DNA from: Bacillus sp. RO2
GTDB lineage: Bacteria > Bacillota > Bacilli > Bacillales > Bacillaceae_I
Length of the DNA: 64,000 bases
Assembly: GCF_012911845.1 (NCBI RefSeq)
Contig: NZ_JAAXCU010000020.1
Coordinates: 1-64,000 of the forward strand
Direction: 5' to 3'
The notes beneath the pieces were generated by a model. That model saw only the letters and a program-made list of their open reading frames with translations, was not told the DNA's origin and made no database searches. The position numbers and the translations under genes are program-made. How positions within the stretch are numbered: position 1 is the stretch's first letter; every line of letters starts with the position of its first letter. Below, one piece after another: positions 1-8,614 of the stretch.

Positions 1-475
1 TGGGTGGAGAGGATGCTTCTCTACTACCGTTTTGTTGGTTGCAGCTGTAATTGGGGTGGAGAGAACCCCTCTCTACTACCGTTTTGTTGGTTGCGGCGGC
101 GGTTCGGGCGGAGAGAACCCCTCTCTACTACCGTTTTGTTGGTTGCGGCGGCGGTTCGGGCGGAGAGAACCCCTCTCTACTACCATTTTGTTGGTTGCAG
201 CTGTAATTGGGGTGGAGAGAACCCCTCTCTCCTACCGTTCTGCTGGTTGCGGCGGCGGTTCGGGCGGAGAGAACCCCTCTCTCCTACCGTTTTGCTGGTT
301 GCAGCTGTAATTGGGGTGGAGAGAACCCCTCTCTCCTACCGTTTTGCTGATTGCGGCGGCGGTTCGGGCGGAGAGAACCCCTCTCTACTACCGTTTTGTT
401 AATTGCGGCAGTGGTTTGGGTGGAGAGAACCCCTCCCTCCTATCGTATTGGTGTTTGCATTGGTATTTCTGGTCT
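1..475. repeat. Tandem array of nine 52-bp repeats (array 1)
   Basis: The GAGAG at the start of each unit recurs at 7, 59, 111, 163, 215, 267, 319, 371 and 423, an exact 52-bp period. Each unit has a small GAGAG/CTCTC hairpin with a C-rich loop, the core CTCTCTACTACCGTTTT, and a variable half of two types: GCGGCGGCGGTTCGGGCG or GCAGCTGTAATTGGGGTG. The two types alternate irregularly. The last unit is degenerate. The array may continue left of the window. All three forward frames stay open because 52 is not a multiple of three, which gives spurious reading frames. Confidence 0.95.
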
Positions 476-633
476 TGAGAAAGATTCTATTTGACCTTTC
501 CCCCCTTTCAGCAAGCACTTCAGGTATATAGACCCCCCACCTCATAACTCCACTCTCCCCACCAAACAAAAAAAGACCGCCCCAAAAGGCATCAACAACA
601 CATGCCCTCCAGAACAGCCCTAAAACTACCCCA
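476..633. other. Intergenic region, nothing recognised
   Basis: This stretch between the repeat array and the end of the TDO-like gene is C-rich on the + strand. On the minus strand a weak GC-rich stem followed by seven T residues (about 567-600) could terminate the gene that ends at 634, but the stem is short. No coding sequence is supported. Confidence 0.4.
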
Positions 634-1326
634 CTACAACGGCTTCGGATCGTAACTTGAACCCGTCCAGTCCGTCAATTCACATACCGCTTCCCAAAGC
701 TTAGGATAAAACTCAAACTTTGCTCCTCTTTCCAACGCCTGAGCAGGTATCCCCTTCAAGCTTTTCGTATTCAAGCCAATCATCCTGCGTACAAGCTGGA
801 TGTGGTGCTTACGGAACGTCTGGAAGTTTTCGTCAAACGCAATCAATTCTTGCATCAGCAAGTATAGCTCATAATTGTCACCCGCAGCTTTATGAAGCAT
901 GAAAGGAGTCAGTTGCTTGTCGTTCAACAGCTGTTCAAATGGCCCCCATAATGTCGGTCCAAGTCTTAGTATTTCATTGAATCCAGGTGAATCCTGTCCG
1001 CTTCCACGTCCGAGTGCGAGTCTGATAGTATGGTAGTCTCTAGGAGTGATCACTTTTACCATATCGAACACTGGCGGCAGATGTTTCAAGTGCATGTTCA
1101 CCCTTTGAAGTTGTTCGGTTGCCTCCAAGACTTTCCCATGCTTCATATTTGCATCTGCTAAGTGAATGTACTGAATGATCAGCTTGAAATGAAGTTCAGC
1201 AATTTGATGAATCATTTGAAACGTGAGTTCGTCATCACAAGAGAGTTCCCCTGCTCCCTTTTGTAAGCTTAATAGCTCTTCGGTACGAATATACTTTTCA
1301 TAATCTGTCACTTTCTTCTCTTCCAT
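634..1326 (-). CDS. Tryptophan 2,3-dioxygenase superfamily protein (divergent)
   Basis: The 230-residue product has the family layout. It starts with a TDYEKYIRTEELLSLQ stretch, then HQIAELHFKL (matching HQ-x2-ELW-x-K, with the distal-pocket histidine), an LGRGSGQDSP segment, and RKHHIQLVRRMIG carrying the proximal heme-ligand histidine. True tryptophan 2,3-dioxygenases open the indole ring with O2 on the way to kynurenine. They also have an arginine after the SGFQS motif and a GTGGSSG loop that bind substrate. Neither is visible here, and the protein is about 50 residues short, so another substrate is possible. It lies 141 bp downstream of a TrxR-like gene on the same strand and may be co-transcribed. 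Start is ATG with a GGAGGAG-type site just upstream. Family membership is fairly sure, substrate is not. Confidence 0.72.
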   Translation of the reverse strand: MEEKKVTDYEKYIRTEELLSLQKGAGELSCDDELTFQMIHQIAELHFKLIIQYIHLADANMKHGKVLEATEQLQRVNMHLKHLPPVFDMVKVITPRDYHTIRLALGRGSGQDSPGFNEILRLGPTLWGPFEQLLNDKQLTPFMLHKAAGDNYELYLLMQELIAFDENFQTFRKHHIQLVRRMIGLNTKSLKGIPAQALERGAKFEFYPKLWEAVCELTDWTGSSYDPKPL

Positions 1327-1467
1327 TTTTTCTCCTCCTACTATCGAATAAATGGAAAGGCGCTAGCAGCTAATGTCTTCTATCTTCCACTCAAACGTGT
1401 ATGTAAACCCTTACATTTTATGTTACGCACTCGGACAAATAACTGTCAAGCTACAAATAAACCCACA

Positions 1468-2364
1468 TCAACTTTCCAACAAGCTTTTATGAATCCAGAT
1501 TGCCGATTGTATGCCGTCCCCCATTGCAATGGCGGCTTGTTCGGAATGAACGGTTATATCACCGGCGGCCCAAATATTCTGCACAGAGGTCATCTTTGTC
1601 CGAGGATCCACCAAAATGTGTTTATTTTTATCCAACTTCACCCCAAGTTGCAAGGCAAGGCCTGTGTTGGGCATGTTGCCACCAAATGCTAAAAAAGCAT
1701 AAGCAAATTCAAGCCGGTCTCCGTTAGCAAGCGTTACTCCCTTAAAATCAGAACAATCCGCATGTATTTCCGAAATCTCACCCGAAACGAGACGGATTCC
1801 TTTGCCAACTAATTTGTCCATTAAGTCAGCATCAATTTCCCCTTTTCCGTGGTTGATAAAAGTAAGCGCATTTGTCCAATATGTCAGCGTTAACGCCATG
1901 GAAGCTCCTGCATTTCCGGAGCCAATCACAAGAGCTTTCTTATTCAAAATTTCGTACCCATCACAATCCGGACAGACGAATACACTTTTTCCAAGGCAAG
2001 GCAACAGGCCTTTTAGTGGAGGAATATTATCTTTAATTCCGGTTGCTAGCAGCAGCCTTTTCCCAAAAAACTGTTGAGACGTTGAGCTGGTTGCACAAAA
2101 CACCCCTCCCGTTTCCTCCACTGCCTCTACACGCTGCCTTTCAAACTGAACTCCTAACCTCAACGCTTGCGTTTGCCCAGTACTCCTAAGCTTCTCTCCG
2201 CTCACCCCCTCTGGCCAACCTAGAAGATTATGGTAGCAATGACAAATACTCGAACGACCTTTTCCATCATCCAAAACAAGCACGTTATGTTGGTATCTTC
2301 CCAGTTGGATAGCTGCCTGAAGTCCGGCAATACCTCCCCCGATAATCATACAGTCATATAGCAC
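1468..2364 (-). CDS. Thioredoxin-reductase-like FAD/NAD(P) oxidoreductase
   Basis: The 298-residue product has an N-terminal FAD site (GGGIAG, residues 9-14), a redox-active CPDC pair at 131-134, an NAD(P) site (GSGNAG, 148-153) and a C-terminal AAGD FAD motif. This is the low-molecular-weight TrxB architecture. The active-site context CPDCDGYE differs from the CATCDG of housekeeping TrxB. The segment around residues 41-56 (CHCYHNLLGW-PEGVSG) resembles TrxR-like oxidases of the GliT type that act on small dithiols. It reads into the TDO-like gene. The start is GTG, chosen because GGAGAG lies seven bases upstream. Cytosolic flavoenzyme; partner unknown. Confidence 0.8.
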   Translation of the reverse strand: MLYDCMIIGGGIAGLQAAIQLGRYQHNVLVLDDGKGRSSICHCYHNLLGWPEGVSGEKLRSTGQTQALRLGVQFERQRVEAVEETGGVFCATSSTSQQFFGKRLLLATGIKDNIPPLKGLLPCLGKSVFVCPDCDGYEILNKKALVIGSGNAGASMALTLTYWTNALTFINHGKGEIDADLMDKLVGKGIRLVSGEISEIHADCSDFKGVTLANGDRLEFAYAFLAFGGNMPNTGLALQLGVKLDKNKHILVDPRTKMTSVQNIWAAGDITVHSEQAAIAMGDGIQSAIWIHKSLLES

Positions 2365-2466
2365 AGTAAGCTCTCCATTCTCTCATCATAGTCTTATTAG
2401 TATTCGAAGTTTTTTGCGTATTATCAGTAAAGCTTTTTCCTGCACAAAAAAATTATTTAAGAGCAT

Positions 2467-2491
2467 GTTTCATTTTCAGTCAGCCGGGTAT
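2467..2491 (+). promoter_or_regulatory. Sigma-B-type promoter for the YflT-family gene
   Basis: GTTTCA at 2467-2472, a 13-base spacer and GGGTAT at 2486-2491 match the Bacillus sigma-B consensus (GTTTaa, 12-15, GGGtAt). It lies 32 bp upstream of the start codon of a general-stress protein gene, a class usually under sigma-B control. Confidence 0.85.
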
Positions 2492-2522
2492 TTTTATTAC
2501 ATAACCAAGGAGGCGATACAAT

Positions 2523-2867
2523 ATGAAACCCACTTATAAAGAGTTTCAAAATGATGAACAAGTAGTAGGAGCAGTACAGGAGCTAAAAACTAGAGGTGTT
2601 CACGAGGATGATATTTTTGTCATCACTCATGATGATGACCGTACAAAACGTGTAGCTGATAACGCTGATGCTAATACTGTTGGCGCCGGTGAAGTTGGTA
2701 TGGATACTTATGTGAAAAATATTTTCCGCAAAAAAGGAGACGAGCTTCGTGCTCAATTCCAGGAGTTAGGATTCACAGCTCCAGAAGCGGAACAATTAGA
2801 GGAAAAGCTTGATCAAGGTAAAGTAATCTTAGTGGTAAAAGATAAAACAGCAAGCACGACGTTATAA
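2523..2867 (+). CDS. YflT-family general stress protein
   Basis: The 114-residue soluble protein matches the heat-induced stress protein YflT / general stress protein 17M domain across its length. The N-terminal half (residues 10-45) has the alternating strand/helix pattern ELKTRGVHEDDIFVITHDDD. The C-terminal half ends with a glycine-lysine strand (KVILVVKDK). Biochemical role is unknown; members are induced by heat, salt and other sigma-B stresses. The start ATG has a strong AAGGAGG site and a sigma-B-type promoter upstream. A GC-rich terminator follows, so it is probably monocistronic. Confidence 0.9.
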   Translation: MKPTYKEFQNDEQVVGAVQELKTRGVHEDDIFVITHDDDRTKRVADNADANTVGAGEVGMDTYVKNIFRKKGDELRAQFQELGFTAPEAEQLEEKLDQGKVILVVKDKTASTTL

Positions 2868-2905
2868 GGCTTGAACGAAGTTGACTCCCCCCCCTTTAAA
2901 ATATA

Positions 2906-2950
2906 GAGAAGCGGATGACCCCTGGTCGTCCGCTTCTTCGTTTTTTCTTT
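2906..2950 (+). terminator. Rho-independent terminator
   Basis: AGAAGCGGATGACC and GGTCGTCCGCTTCT pair across a three-base loop and are followed by a run of T. It ends the YflT-family transcript. Confidence 0.9.
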
Positions 2951-3022
2951 TTTGCTTTTTCATGTTACACTCTAATTAAGCAATCTCTCAAAAAGGCGTA
3001 AGACCAATTAGGAGGGAATTAT

Positions 3023-4420
3023 ATGACAAACAAAACGACCAGTATTAACATCCAACATGAAAAGAAACATCTACACCTCAACCCTACAAACCTCTATATG
3101 TATCAAGGATTTCAAGTCATAGAAGCTTACAATGAAGAGCACACAGAATGTTATTACTTATTTTTCTATAAGACATCGTACCTCACCGGAAAATCCACAT
3201 CTAAAATTAAACGAAAATCTCAACTAAGCACCATTCTACAAAAAGGCATTCGTTTCTCACCAGATCATCCACTATTAGCCTATCTACTCGCACATAACCG
3301 AATTCACATATTCCCTGCACTGACTCCGCTGTGGGAAAAAATCCAGAAAAGATACTCACCGCTTGAAGCATCCAACATCCTTACCATTTTCGACAACTAT
3401 ATGAAAAAAGAGAAAATAACCAAAGTGATGAAAGAATTTGCGCTGCAATACCGTAGAGAAGGTCAACTCCTGCACACCTACCAACTTCTGCGACTAATAA
3501 CGGACATTTACCCAGCCAACAAATGGGCACAAGAAATGTCTAAAAGCCTGCAATATCAGTCCTATCAAGCACTCTATACTCCTGACCCCCCATCTCTGCT
3601 TTCTAAGGATCCACTTTATGTTGAAAAATACTGCTATAATCACATAAACCAAGACGATTTGGAAAACCTGCTGTTGCAATTACTGCAAAAAGAAGATCGG
3701 AAAATGGAGCAACTCAGCCTATACTCCCACTTACTAGTCAGAAGTACATCCGCAGACCACACTCTCTATGAACAAATGATAGCCAGCTTTCCGGTTGATT
3801 TTACAAACGATGATAAAGTGGGCCTCCTCAGCTATATCCTAAGGAAGCGCGCCATTCATCATGAAGGGTTGTATCATGATTTGCTCGGTCTATTGAAAAA
3901 ATCCAATCGGTATGAAGACCTTTTAATCTTACTTACAAAAAACCAAGCTCTCATTACAGAAAAAGACCTGCCTTACGTGCAGGAAGCTTTACTGCATGCA
4001 AAATGGAAAGAAAAATCTGATTGGCTCAGCAACCTAACCTTCCATTTTGATGATGATGTATCACCAAAACAAGTGCAGGCCTTGTTTCAAACTTTTGTGC
4101 CCAACTTAATCGAGTCAAAAGGGCTGGATTATACCGAGCAGTGGGTCGCCCCTTATTCCTCAAGGTATCCAGGCATCCCAATCCTGATGAAGATTAAAAA
4201 AATGGCTGCCTTGAAGGACGATCCGGACCAAATGTATGCACTCGGTGAACTATATTATGAATTTAAACAGCTCTCAGAAGCGGTGGAGTGCTTTAACTGG
4301 GAGTTGGAGCTAGATCCGACCAATATTCGTTCGATAAAATGGTTGTCGAAGCTTTATCTTGAGATGGGAATGGTGGAGGAATCGAAGTCATATCAGTATA
4401 TGTTGAAGGACGGCAGTTGA
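3023..4420 (+). CDS. TPR-containing protein of unknown function
   Basis: The 465-residue protein has no signal peptide or membrane segment. The C-terminal 80 residues contain helix pairs typical of tetratricopeptide repeats (ALGELYYEFKQLSEAVECF and a following SIKWLSKLYLEMGMVEESK helix pair). The middle is all-helical and leucine-rich, so the whole protein may be an alpha solenoid. The first 75 residues look different, with beta-type YYLFFYKTSYL. No catalytic motif was seen. Start is ATG with an excellent AGGAGGG site 8 bases upstream. It stands alone between two terminators. Probably a protein-interaction scaffold, which is inference from the TPRs only. Confidence 0.7.
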   Translation: MTNKTTSINIQHEKKHLHLNPTNLYMYQGFQVIEAYNEEHTECYYLFFYKTSYLTGKSTSKIKRKSQLSTILQKGIRFSPDHPLLAYLLAHNRIHIFPALTPLWEKIQKRYSPLEASNILTIFDNYMKKEKITKVMKEFALQYRREGQLLHTYQLLRLITDIYPANKWAQEMSKSLQYQSYQALYTPDPPSLLSKDPLYVEKYCYNHINQDDLENLLLQLLQKEDRKMEQLSLYSHLLVRSTSADHTLYEQMIASFPVDFTNDDKVGLLSYILRKRAIHHEGLYHDLLGLLKKSNRYEDLLILLTKNQALITEKDLPYVQEALLHAKWKEKSDWLSNLTFHFDDDVSPKQVQALFQTFVPNLIESKGLDYTEQWVAPYSSRYPGIPILMKIKKMAALKDDPDQMYALGELYYEFKQLSEAVECFNWELELDPTNIRSIKWLSKLYLEMGMVEESKSYQYMLKDGS

Positions 4421-4426
4421 ATAGAA

Positions 4427-4461
4427 AAAGGGTCTGCCAGTTGATACAGGCAGACCCTTTT
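4427..4461. terminator. Bidirectional terminator
   Basis: AAAAGGGTCTGCC pairs with GGCAGACCCTTTT across about nine bases, with A and T runs on both sides. It separates the convergent TPR gene and sensor kinase gene. Confidence 0.9.
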
Positions 4462-4462
4462 A

Positions 4463-6181
4463 CTATGAGGAAGTTAGGTTTTCCAGTCCGTTAGGTAATG
4501 TAATAATGATGGTCGTCCCTTTCCCTTTTTCGCTTTCTACAAAGACATTTCCCCCGTGTGCCAAGACCAGCTGGTGAGCAATGGCCATCCCAAGCCCGGT
4601 TCCGTTTGATTTATCGGTTGTGTTGCCGCCTCTGTAGTAACGGTCAAAAAGTTTACTTTGGGTTTCTTCATCCATCCCCACTCCGTTATCCTTTATGGTA
4701 AGGAAGGTATGTTCAGGATTTCTAGAGACACTTAGCGTGATCTCCGTTCCTTTTGGGTTGTGCTTTTGTGCATTTGCCAGCAGATTGGTGAGAATGCGGG
4801 TGAACCATTTGGGGTCAACCGCCAAACGAATTTCCGGTTCCACCTTTTCCATTCTGATTGTTGAATCTGTGTTGGTAAGTGAATGAATGACGTCCTTCAA
4901 GAGTGGAACAATGTCCTGTACACTCTTTTCTATAGGCAATGCGTTATTTTTCAAACGGTAAGTAAGGTTCAAATCCTCAATTAGGTCGCTCATATAAGAA
5001 GCTTTTTCTGTCATGGTACTTCCCATTGCCTGTATCTCTTCCTCTGTCCATTTGTATGAACCTGTTTCGAGTATTTTTGCGTAGCCATATATAGAGCTTA
5101 AGGGAGTTTTGAGGTCATGGCTTAAGCCTGTGATCCACTCTTCCCTTGTCTGATCTACCCGCTTTTGGTATTGCTCGTTTTTTTCTAGCGTGTTGGCAAG
5201 CTTACGGATGGAAAAAAGGATGTCACGGAAAATCCGAAAGCGTTTATGAAGTTTGCCGTTCTTTTTCCGGAATGGAATGTTCCCCTTCTTATTCCTTGGT
5301 ACAGATAAGTCCCCCTTTGACATTCTCTTTATCCAATTCATCATGTAAAGCAAAGGTACCCCAATTGTCCTGCCGTACCAGATGGAGAGCGCGATGATGA
5401 TGATAAGCAGCACCATAATAACAAGTAAAAAATTTTTGACCAAGGACGCACCCATTAGACCATCCAATACGTCGTCCGGGGCATAATAGGCATTTTCCAT
5501 TCCAACAACATAGACCTTGTCCCCTTCTACTAAAGTGGATACGTCGTATGTGTAGTTCCACGGCCTTTCCTTAATGGATAGGAAGTCCCTTGCTGAAAGT
5601 GTAAGATCCTCAGGGGCATTCCATTGCTCGATTTTTTCTCCATTGGAATCATATACTTGTATCCATGCGTTTTCACTCTCAAGGAATGATTTACCTTCCT
5701 CTGTAATGGTTGATAGATCACCTAGTTTTTGAAGCTCAGCAAGTATTCCTTCGCTCAAGTTCTTCTCCCCGTACAAAACGACAAGATCACTGTCATCCTT
5801 GAATACCCTCCAGTGTGAGGTCCGGTAACCAGGTACTTCAAAGTTTGCAAGCTCTTGAAAGGTGTAGGCTTCCTTTAAGTCTGCAGGAGCATTTATCTCT
5901 TTAACTACGACTCCTTTTTTATTTATTAATTGCAGCCAGCCGTCATTTTGGTGGACAGCTGTTTTAACAGCCTCACTGATTTGAATATCATTTTCTGACT
6001 TCACATCCAATTCAAGCTCGAGGAAATACGGGTCCGTCCTTGTAAAACTTGCTTTCATTTCCGACTCTGTTAAGTGTGAGGCGAAGAAAAATAAGGCAGA
6101 GGTCAAAGCGATAATTATGATTATCAAGAGGACAAACAGCTGTTTAACAAAATGAAAAGCAAGCTTCTTACTTACACTCAT
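4463..6181 (-). CDS. Membrane sensor histidine kinase
   Basis: The 572-residue kinase has TM1 at about 10-34, an extracytoplasmic sensor at 35-248, TM2 at about 249-270, and a HAMP-like linker. The HisKA box is GLSHDLKTPL with phospho-acceptor H355. The HATPase_c domain has an N box (LLANAQKHN), a G1 box (DNGVGM) and a GTGLGMAI G2 box. The sensor contains two similar stretches (residues 79-111 and 170-201, both with W-[LI]-Q-[LV] followed by a NAP-[AE]-DL motif), which suggests a duplicated PAS/Cache-like domain. It overlaps the response regulator gene by 4 bp and is translated after it. It probably phosphorylates that regulator and controls the divergent ABC exporter. Confidence 0.93.
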   Translation of the reverse strand: MSVSKKLAFHFVKQLFVLLIIIIIALTSALFFFASHLTESEMKASFTRTDPYFLELELDVKSENDIQISEAVKTAVHQNDGWLQLINKKGVVVKEINAPADLKEAYTFQELANFEVPGYRTSHWRVFKDDSDLVVLYGEKNLSEGILAELQKLGDLSTITEEGKSFLESENAWIQVYDSNGEKIEQWNAPEDLTLSARDFLSIKERPWNYTYDVSTLVEGDKVYVVGMENAYYAPDDVLDGLMGASLVKNFLLVIMVLLIIIIALSIWYGRTIGVPLLYMMNWIKRMSKGDLSVPRNKKGNIPFRKKNGKLHKRFRIFRDILFSIRKLANTLEKNEQYQKRVDQTREEWITGLSHDLKTPLSSIYGYAKILETGSYKWTEEEIQAMGSTMTEKASYMSDLIEDLNLTYRLKNNALPIEKSVQDIVPLLKDVIHSLTNTDSTIRMEKVEPEIRLAVDPKWFTRILTNLLANAQKHNPKGTEITLSVSRNPEHTFLTIKDNGVGMDEETQSKLFDRYYRGGNTTDKSNGTGLGMAIAHQLVLAHGGNVFVESEKGKGTTIIITLPNGLENLTSS

Positions 6182-6888
6182 TTTTGATTACCTGCAGCAG
6201 GTACGAGTTTATACCCGATTCCTCTAACCGTTTTAATATATTCTGGCTTGCTTGGGTTTTCCTCAATCTTTTCTCTGAGCTTGCGAATATGGACCATGAC
6301 GGTGTTCTCATCCACCAGAATATGATCTCCCCATACGTGATAATAGAGCTGTTCTTTTGTGAAAATTCTATTTGGATTTTTACAGAAGAACACTAATAAG
6401 TGATAAAGCTGCCCGCTTAACAAGACGTTTTCTCCTAACACTGTTAGTTCTGCAGATTGGAGGTTCAACTTAAATCTACCAAATTTAAGAACGTCCTCCT
6501 CTTTACTTGGTGTGGTCTTTAGGTATCGATTTAGTTGCACTTTAATTCTTGCTACTACTTCTAACGGGTTGAACGGCTTGGTGATATAGTCGTCTCCGCC
6601 GTGTGCAAATCCAGTCAATTTATCCAGATCAGAGGTTTTGGCTGATAGGAAAAAGATTGGTGCTTCGGTTGTTTTTCTGATGGCCTGGCAAATCTCATAA
6701 CCAGTCATATCTGGAAGCATAATGTCGAGCAAAATTAAATCATAGGCGTTATGCTTCAACTTATGTAGGGCCATTTCCCCTGTACTGCATGTATCTACTT
6801 GTTGAAATCCCTCTTTCGTTAATACTAATTTCATCATATCGATAATGGATTGTTCATCATCGACCATTAATATCCTTGCGTGTTCCAT
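6178..6888 (-). CDS. OmpR-family response regulator
   Basis: The 236-residue product has an N-terminal receiver with acidic residues D10-D11, phospho-acceptor D55 (LLDIMLPD), the conserved S/T at SAKTS and the KPF lysine, then a C-terminal winged-helix DNA-binding domain ending in VRGIGYKL. It is the first gene of the regulator-kinase operon, with an AAAGGAG site before ATG. The 92-bp divergent intergenic region contains three TTAAGG-type boxes with 11-bp spacing, the usual geometry for a head-to-tail OmpR-family dimer, so it probably controls both its own operon and the exporter. Confidence 0.95.
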   Translation of the reverse strand: MEHARILMVDDEQSIIDMMKLVLTKEGFQQVDTCSTGEMALHKLKHNAYDLILLDIMLPDMTGYEICQAIRKTTEAPIFFLSAKTSDLDKLTGFAHGGDDYITKPFNPLEVVARIKVQLNRYLKTTPSKEEDVLKFGRFKLNLQSAELTVLGENVLLSGQLYHLLVFFCKNPNRIFTKEQLYYHVWGDHILVDENTVMVHIRKLREKIEENPSKPEYIKTVRGIGYKLVPAAGNQK

Positions 6889-6902
6889 TTGTGGACTCCT
6901 TT

Positions 6903-6930
6903 TTAAGGTAATGTTAAGGTTCCCTTAATT
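6903..6930. promoter_or_regulatory. Phased TTAAGG boxes, probable response-regulator operator
   Basis: TTAAGG at 6903, TTAAGG at 6914 and TTAA at 6925 recur every 11 bp, one helical turn. The last box abuts the -35 region of a promoter with TATACT at 6951-6956 that would drive the ABC exporter. The arrangement is like that of PhoP-type activator sites. Confidence 0.65.
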
Positions 6931-6980
6931 TTCTAATAAACTACCATTATTATACTAAACTATGAAGGGAGCGAGATGAT

Positions 6981-7673
6981 ATGTGGGCAATTTGTTTAAA
7001 TGAATTTAAGGGACATTTTAAGAGTTTCAAGTCGATTGTTGTGATTGCGATTATTTTTGGTGTTACGTATTTAACTGCTGATTTGATGAGTAATCTGATG
7101 GCAACCTTTCCAGAGGAAGCAGCAGAGTTAGGGACGGATGGATATGCCACAGGAATTATTATTTTGATTTTTGTGCTTGGTTTCTTCTTTATCACCGGTC
7201 TTTCTCACGACATAATAAACCGGGAAGTCAGCGAGAGGACGATGCGATTTCTAGTGACAAAGACTTCTAGATTAAATGTACTGATGGGAAAATATTTAGG
7301 AGTTTGGTTTTTTTGGTTTTTCTGTATGGTTGTCTGTTTTCTGTTAATCACCATTAAATCAAAGGACTTTTTATGGCTCGGTTTAGTAGATACCATGCTG
7401 TTTCTTTCTGTAGCTTTGGCGTTAAATCTTGTGTTTTCCATTGTCATACCAAAGCCTGGCGTTACCATGTTTGTAGGGATTACTTTTGCTTTAGTGTTTC
7501 CAGCTTTAAGCTTTTGGGCAATATTTTCAGGGAAGCTATATATTACATGGTTTAAGTACCTCACTCCGTATTACTATTCTTCTCTAGCAGACTATTACAT
7601 CTTGATTAATGGACTTTATGCGTTCTTATTGCTATTACTTGCCTATTGGTTGTTTAAGAGGAGGGATTTTTAA
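6981..7673 (+). CDS. ABC-2 family exporter permease
   Basis: The 230-residue protein has about six hydrophobic helices. The loop after the second (GLSHDIINREVSERTMRFLVTK) is the conserved cytoplasmic coupling region of ABC-2 permeases. Its stop overlaps the ATPase start (TAATG), so the two are translationally coupled. Context with a divergent two-component system suggests export or defence against a cell-envelope stress signal, but the substrate cannot be read from the sequence. Start ATG has GAAGGGAG upstream. Confidence 0.88.
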   Translation: MWAICLNEFKGHFKSFKSIVVIAIIFGVTYLTADLMSNLMATFPEEAAELGTDGYATGIIILIFVLGFFFITGLSHDIINREVSERTMRFLVTKTSRLNVLMGKYLGVWFFWFFCMVVCFLLITIKSKDFLWLGLVDTMLFLSVALALNLVFSIVIPKPGVTMFVGITFALVFPALSFWAIFSGKLYITWFKYLTPYYYSSLADYYILINGLYAFLLLLLAYWLFKRRDF

Positions 7674-8596
7674 TGAGTGTGATCGAGGTTAGACATTTAA
7701 CGAAAGCTTTTGGAGATAAAACGGTAGTCAATAAGGTGGACCTTACCGTTCCAAAAGGAGAGATATATGGGTTTCTCGGTCGGAACGGGGCCGGAAAATC
7801 GACTTTTATCAATATGATTACCGGGATCATCCTTCCCACTTCCGGTACGTTTAAACTGTTGGGGGAATCTGACCTTCAGAAGGTGCAGAACCGAATTGGA
7901 GTCCTTCCCGATTATTCGCAGTTTTACGATAGCATGTCGGCGGTGGACCATATAAAATTCTTCGGAAAAATTAATGGGTGCAAATTATCTACTTCTGAGG
8001 CAAATGCTGTCTTGGACCGGGTTGGTCTGTTGGAGCATGCAAAAAAGAAGGTGGGAAAATTTTCGTTTGGGATGAAAAAGAAACTGGGAATAGCACAGGC
8101 GATTGCTCATAATCCAGAGCTGATTTTCCTTGATGAACCGACATCCGGGATTGATGCAGAATCTGGTATAAGCATCCAGCAGCTGATTCAAGACTTGCAA
8201 GCAGAAGGGAAGACCATTTTCATGACCTCTCATAACTTGAATGAATTGGAGAAAATTTGTACACGAATTGCAATTATGAAAGATGGTGCCATCATTAATG
8301 AAGGTACATTGGAAGAATTGCGTGCACATTATTCTTCTGCCATCGAGGTGAAAATAAAGCATTCTGCTTTAAAGAATCGAAAAGGTGTAGGCGAGATGTT
8401 AAAGCGCTTTGCCACACAGATTTCTGTAGAAGAGCAATATACGTCGTTTACAGTAGACTCAGAAGATAAGATTGCAAGCATTGTAAGGACCTTTACGAAA
8501 GAGAATATCGATGTTTATAGAATACATGTGGAAGAGCCTTCCCTTGAAGAAATTTTCTTGGAGGAATCCAGTACGAAGATGAAAGGAGCCAGCTAA
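7673..8596 (+). CDS. ABC exporter ATP-binding protein
   Basis: The 307-residue ATPase has Walker A GRNGAGKS (about residues 38-45), Q-loop region, signature FSFGMKKK, Walker B LIFLDEP and the switch histidine in MTSHNL. A ~90-residue C-terminal domain follows, as in DrrA/CcmA-type exporters. It starts on the ATG overlapping the permease stop codon. It energises the ABC-2 permease encoded just before it. A bidirectional terminator follows. Confidence 0.94.
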   Translation: MSVIEVRHLTKAFGDKTVVNKVDLTVPKGEIYGFLGRNGAGKSTFINMITGIILPTSGTFKLLGESDLQKVQNRIGVLPDYSQFYDSMSAVDHIKFFGKINGCKLSTSEANAVLDRVGLLEHAKKKVGKFSFGMKKKLGIAQAIAHNPELIFLDEPTSGIDAESGISIQQLIQDLQAEGKTIFMTSHNLNELEKICTRIAIMKDGAIINEGTLEELRAHYSSAIEVKIKHSALKNRKGVGEMLKRFATQISVEEQYTSFTVDSEDKIASIVRTFTKENIDVYRIHVEEPSLEEIFLEESSTKMKGAS

Positions 8597-8613
8597 CGTG
8601 CTGACTCCTTTTC
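8582..8613. terminator. Bidirectional terminator
   Basis: AAAGGAGCCAGC and GTGCTGACTCCTTTT form a stem with one mismatch and flanking A/T runs, between the convergent ABC ATPase and methyltransferase genes. Confidence 0.8.
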
Positions 8614-8614
8614 T

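Noticed and set aside
4-402. Reading frames of 132 and 92 residues in the first array
   Set aside because: They are the 52-bp repeat read in rotating frames; no ribosome site, and peptide composition follows the repeat.
1-475. CRISPR array in the 52-bp repeats
   Set aside because: Units are contiguous and entirely repetitive with no unique spacers, and no cas genes are nearby. The same holds for the array at 55016-55341.
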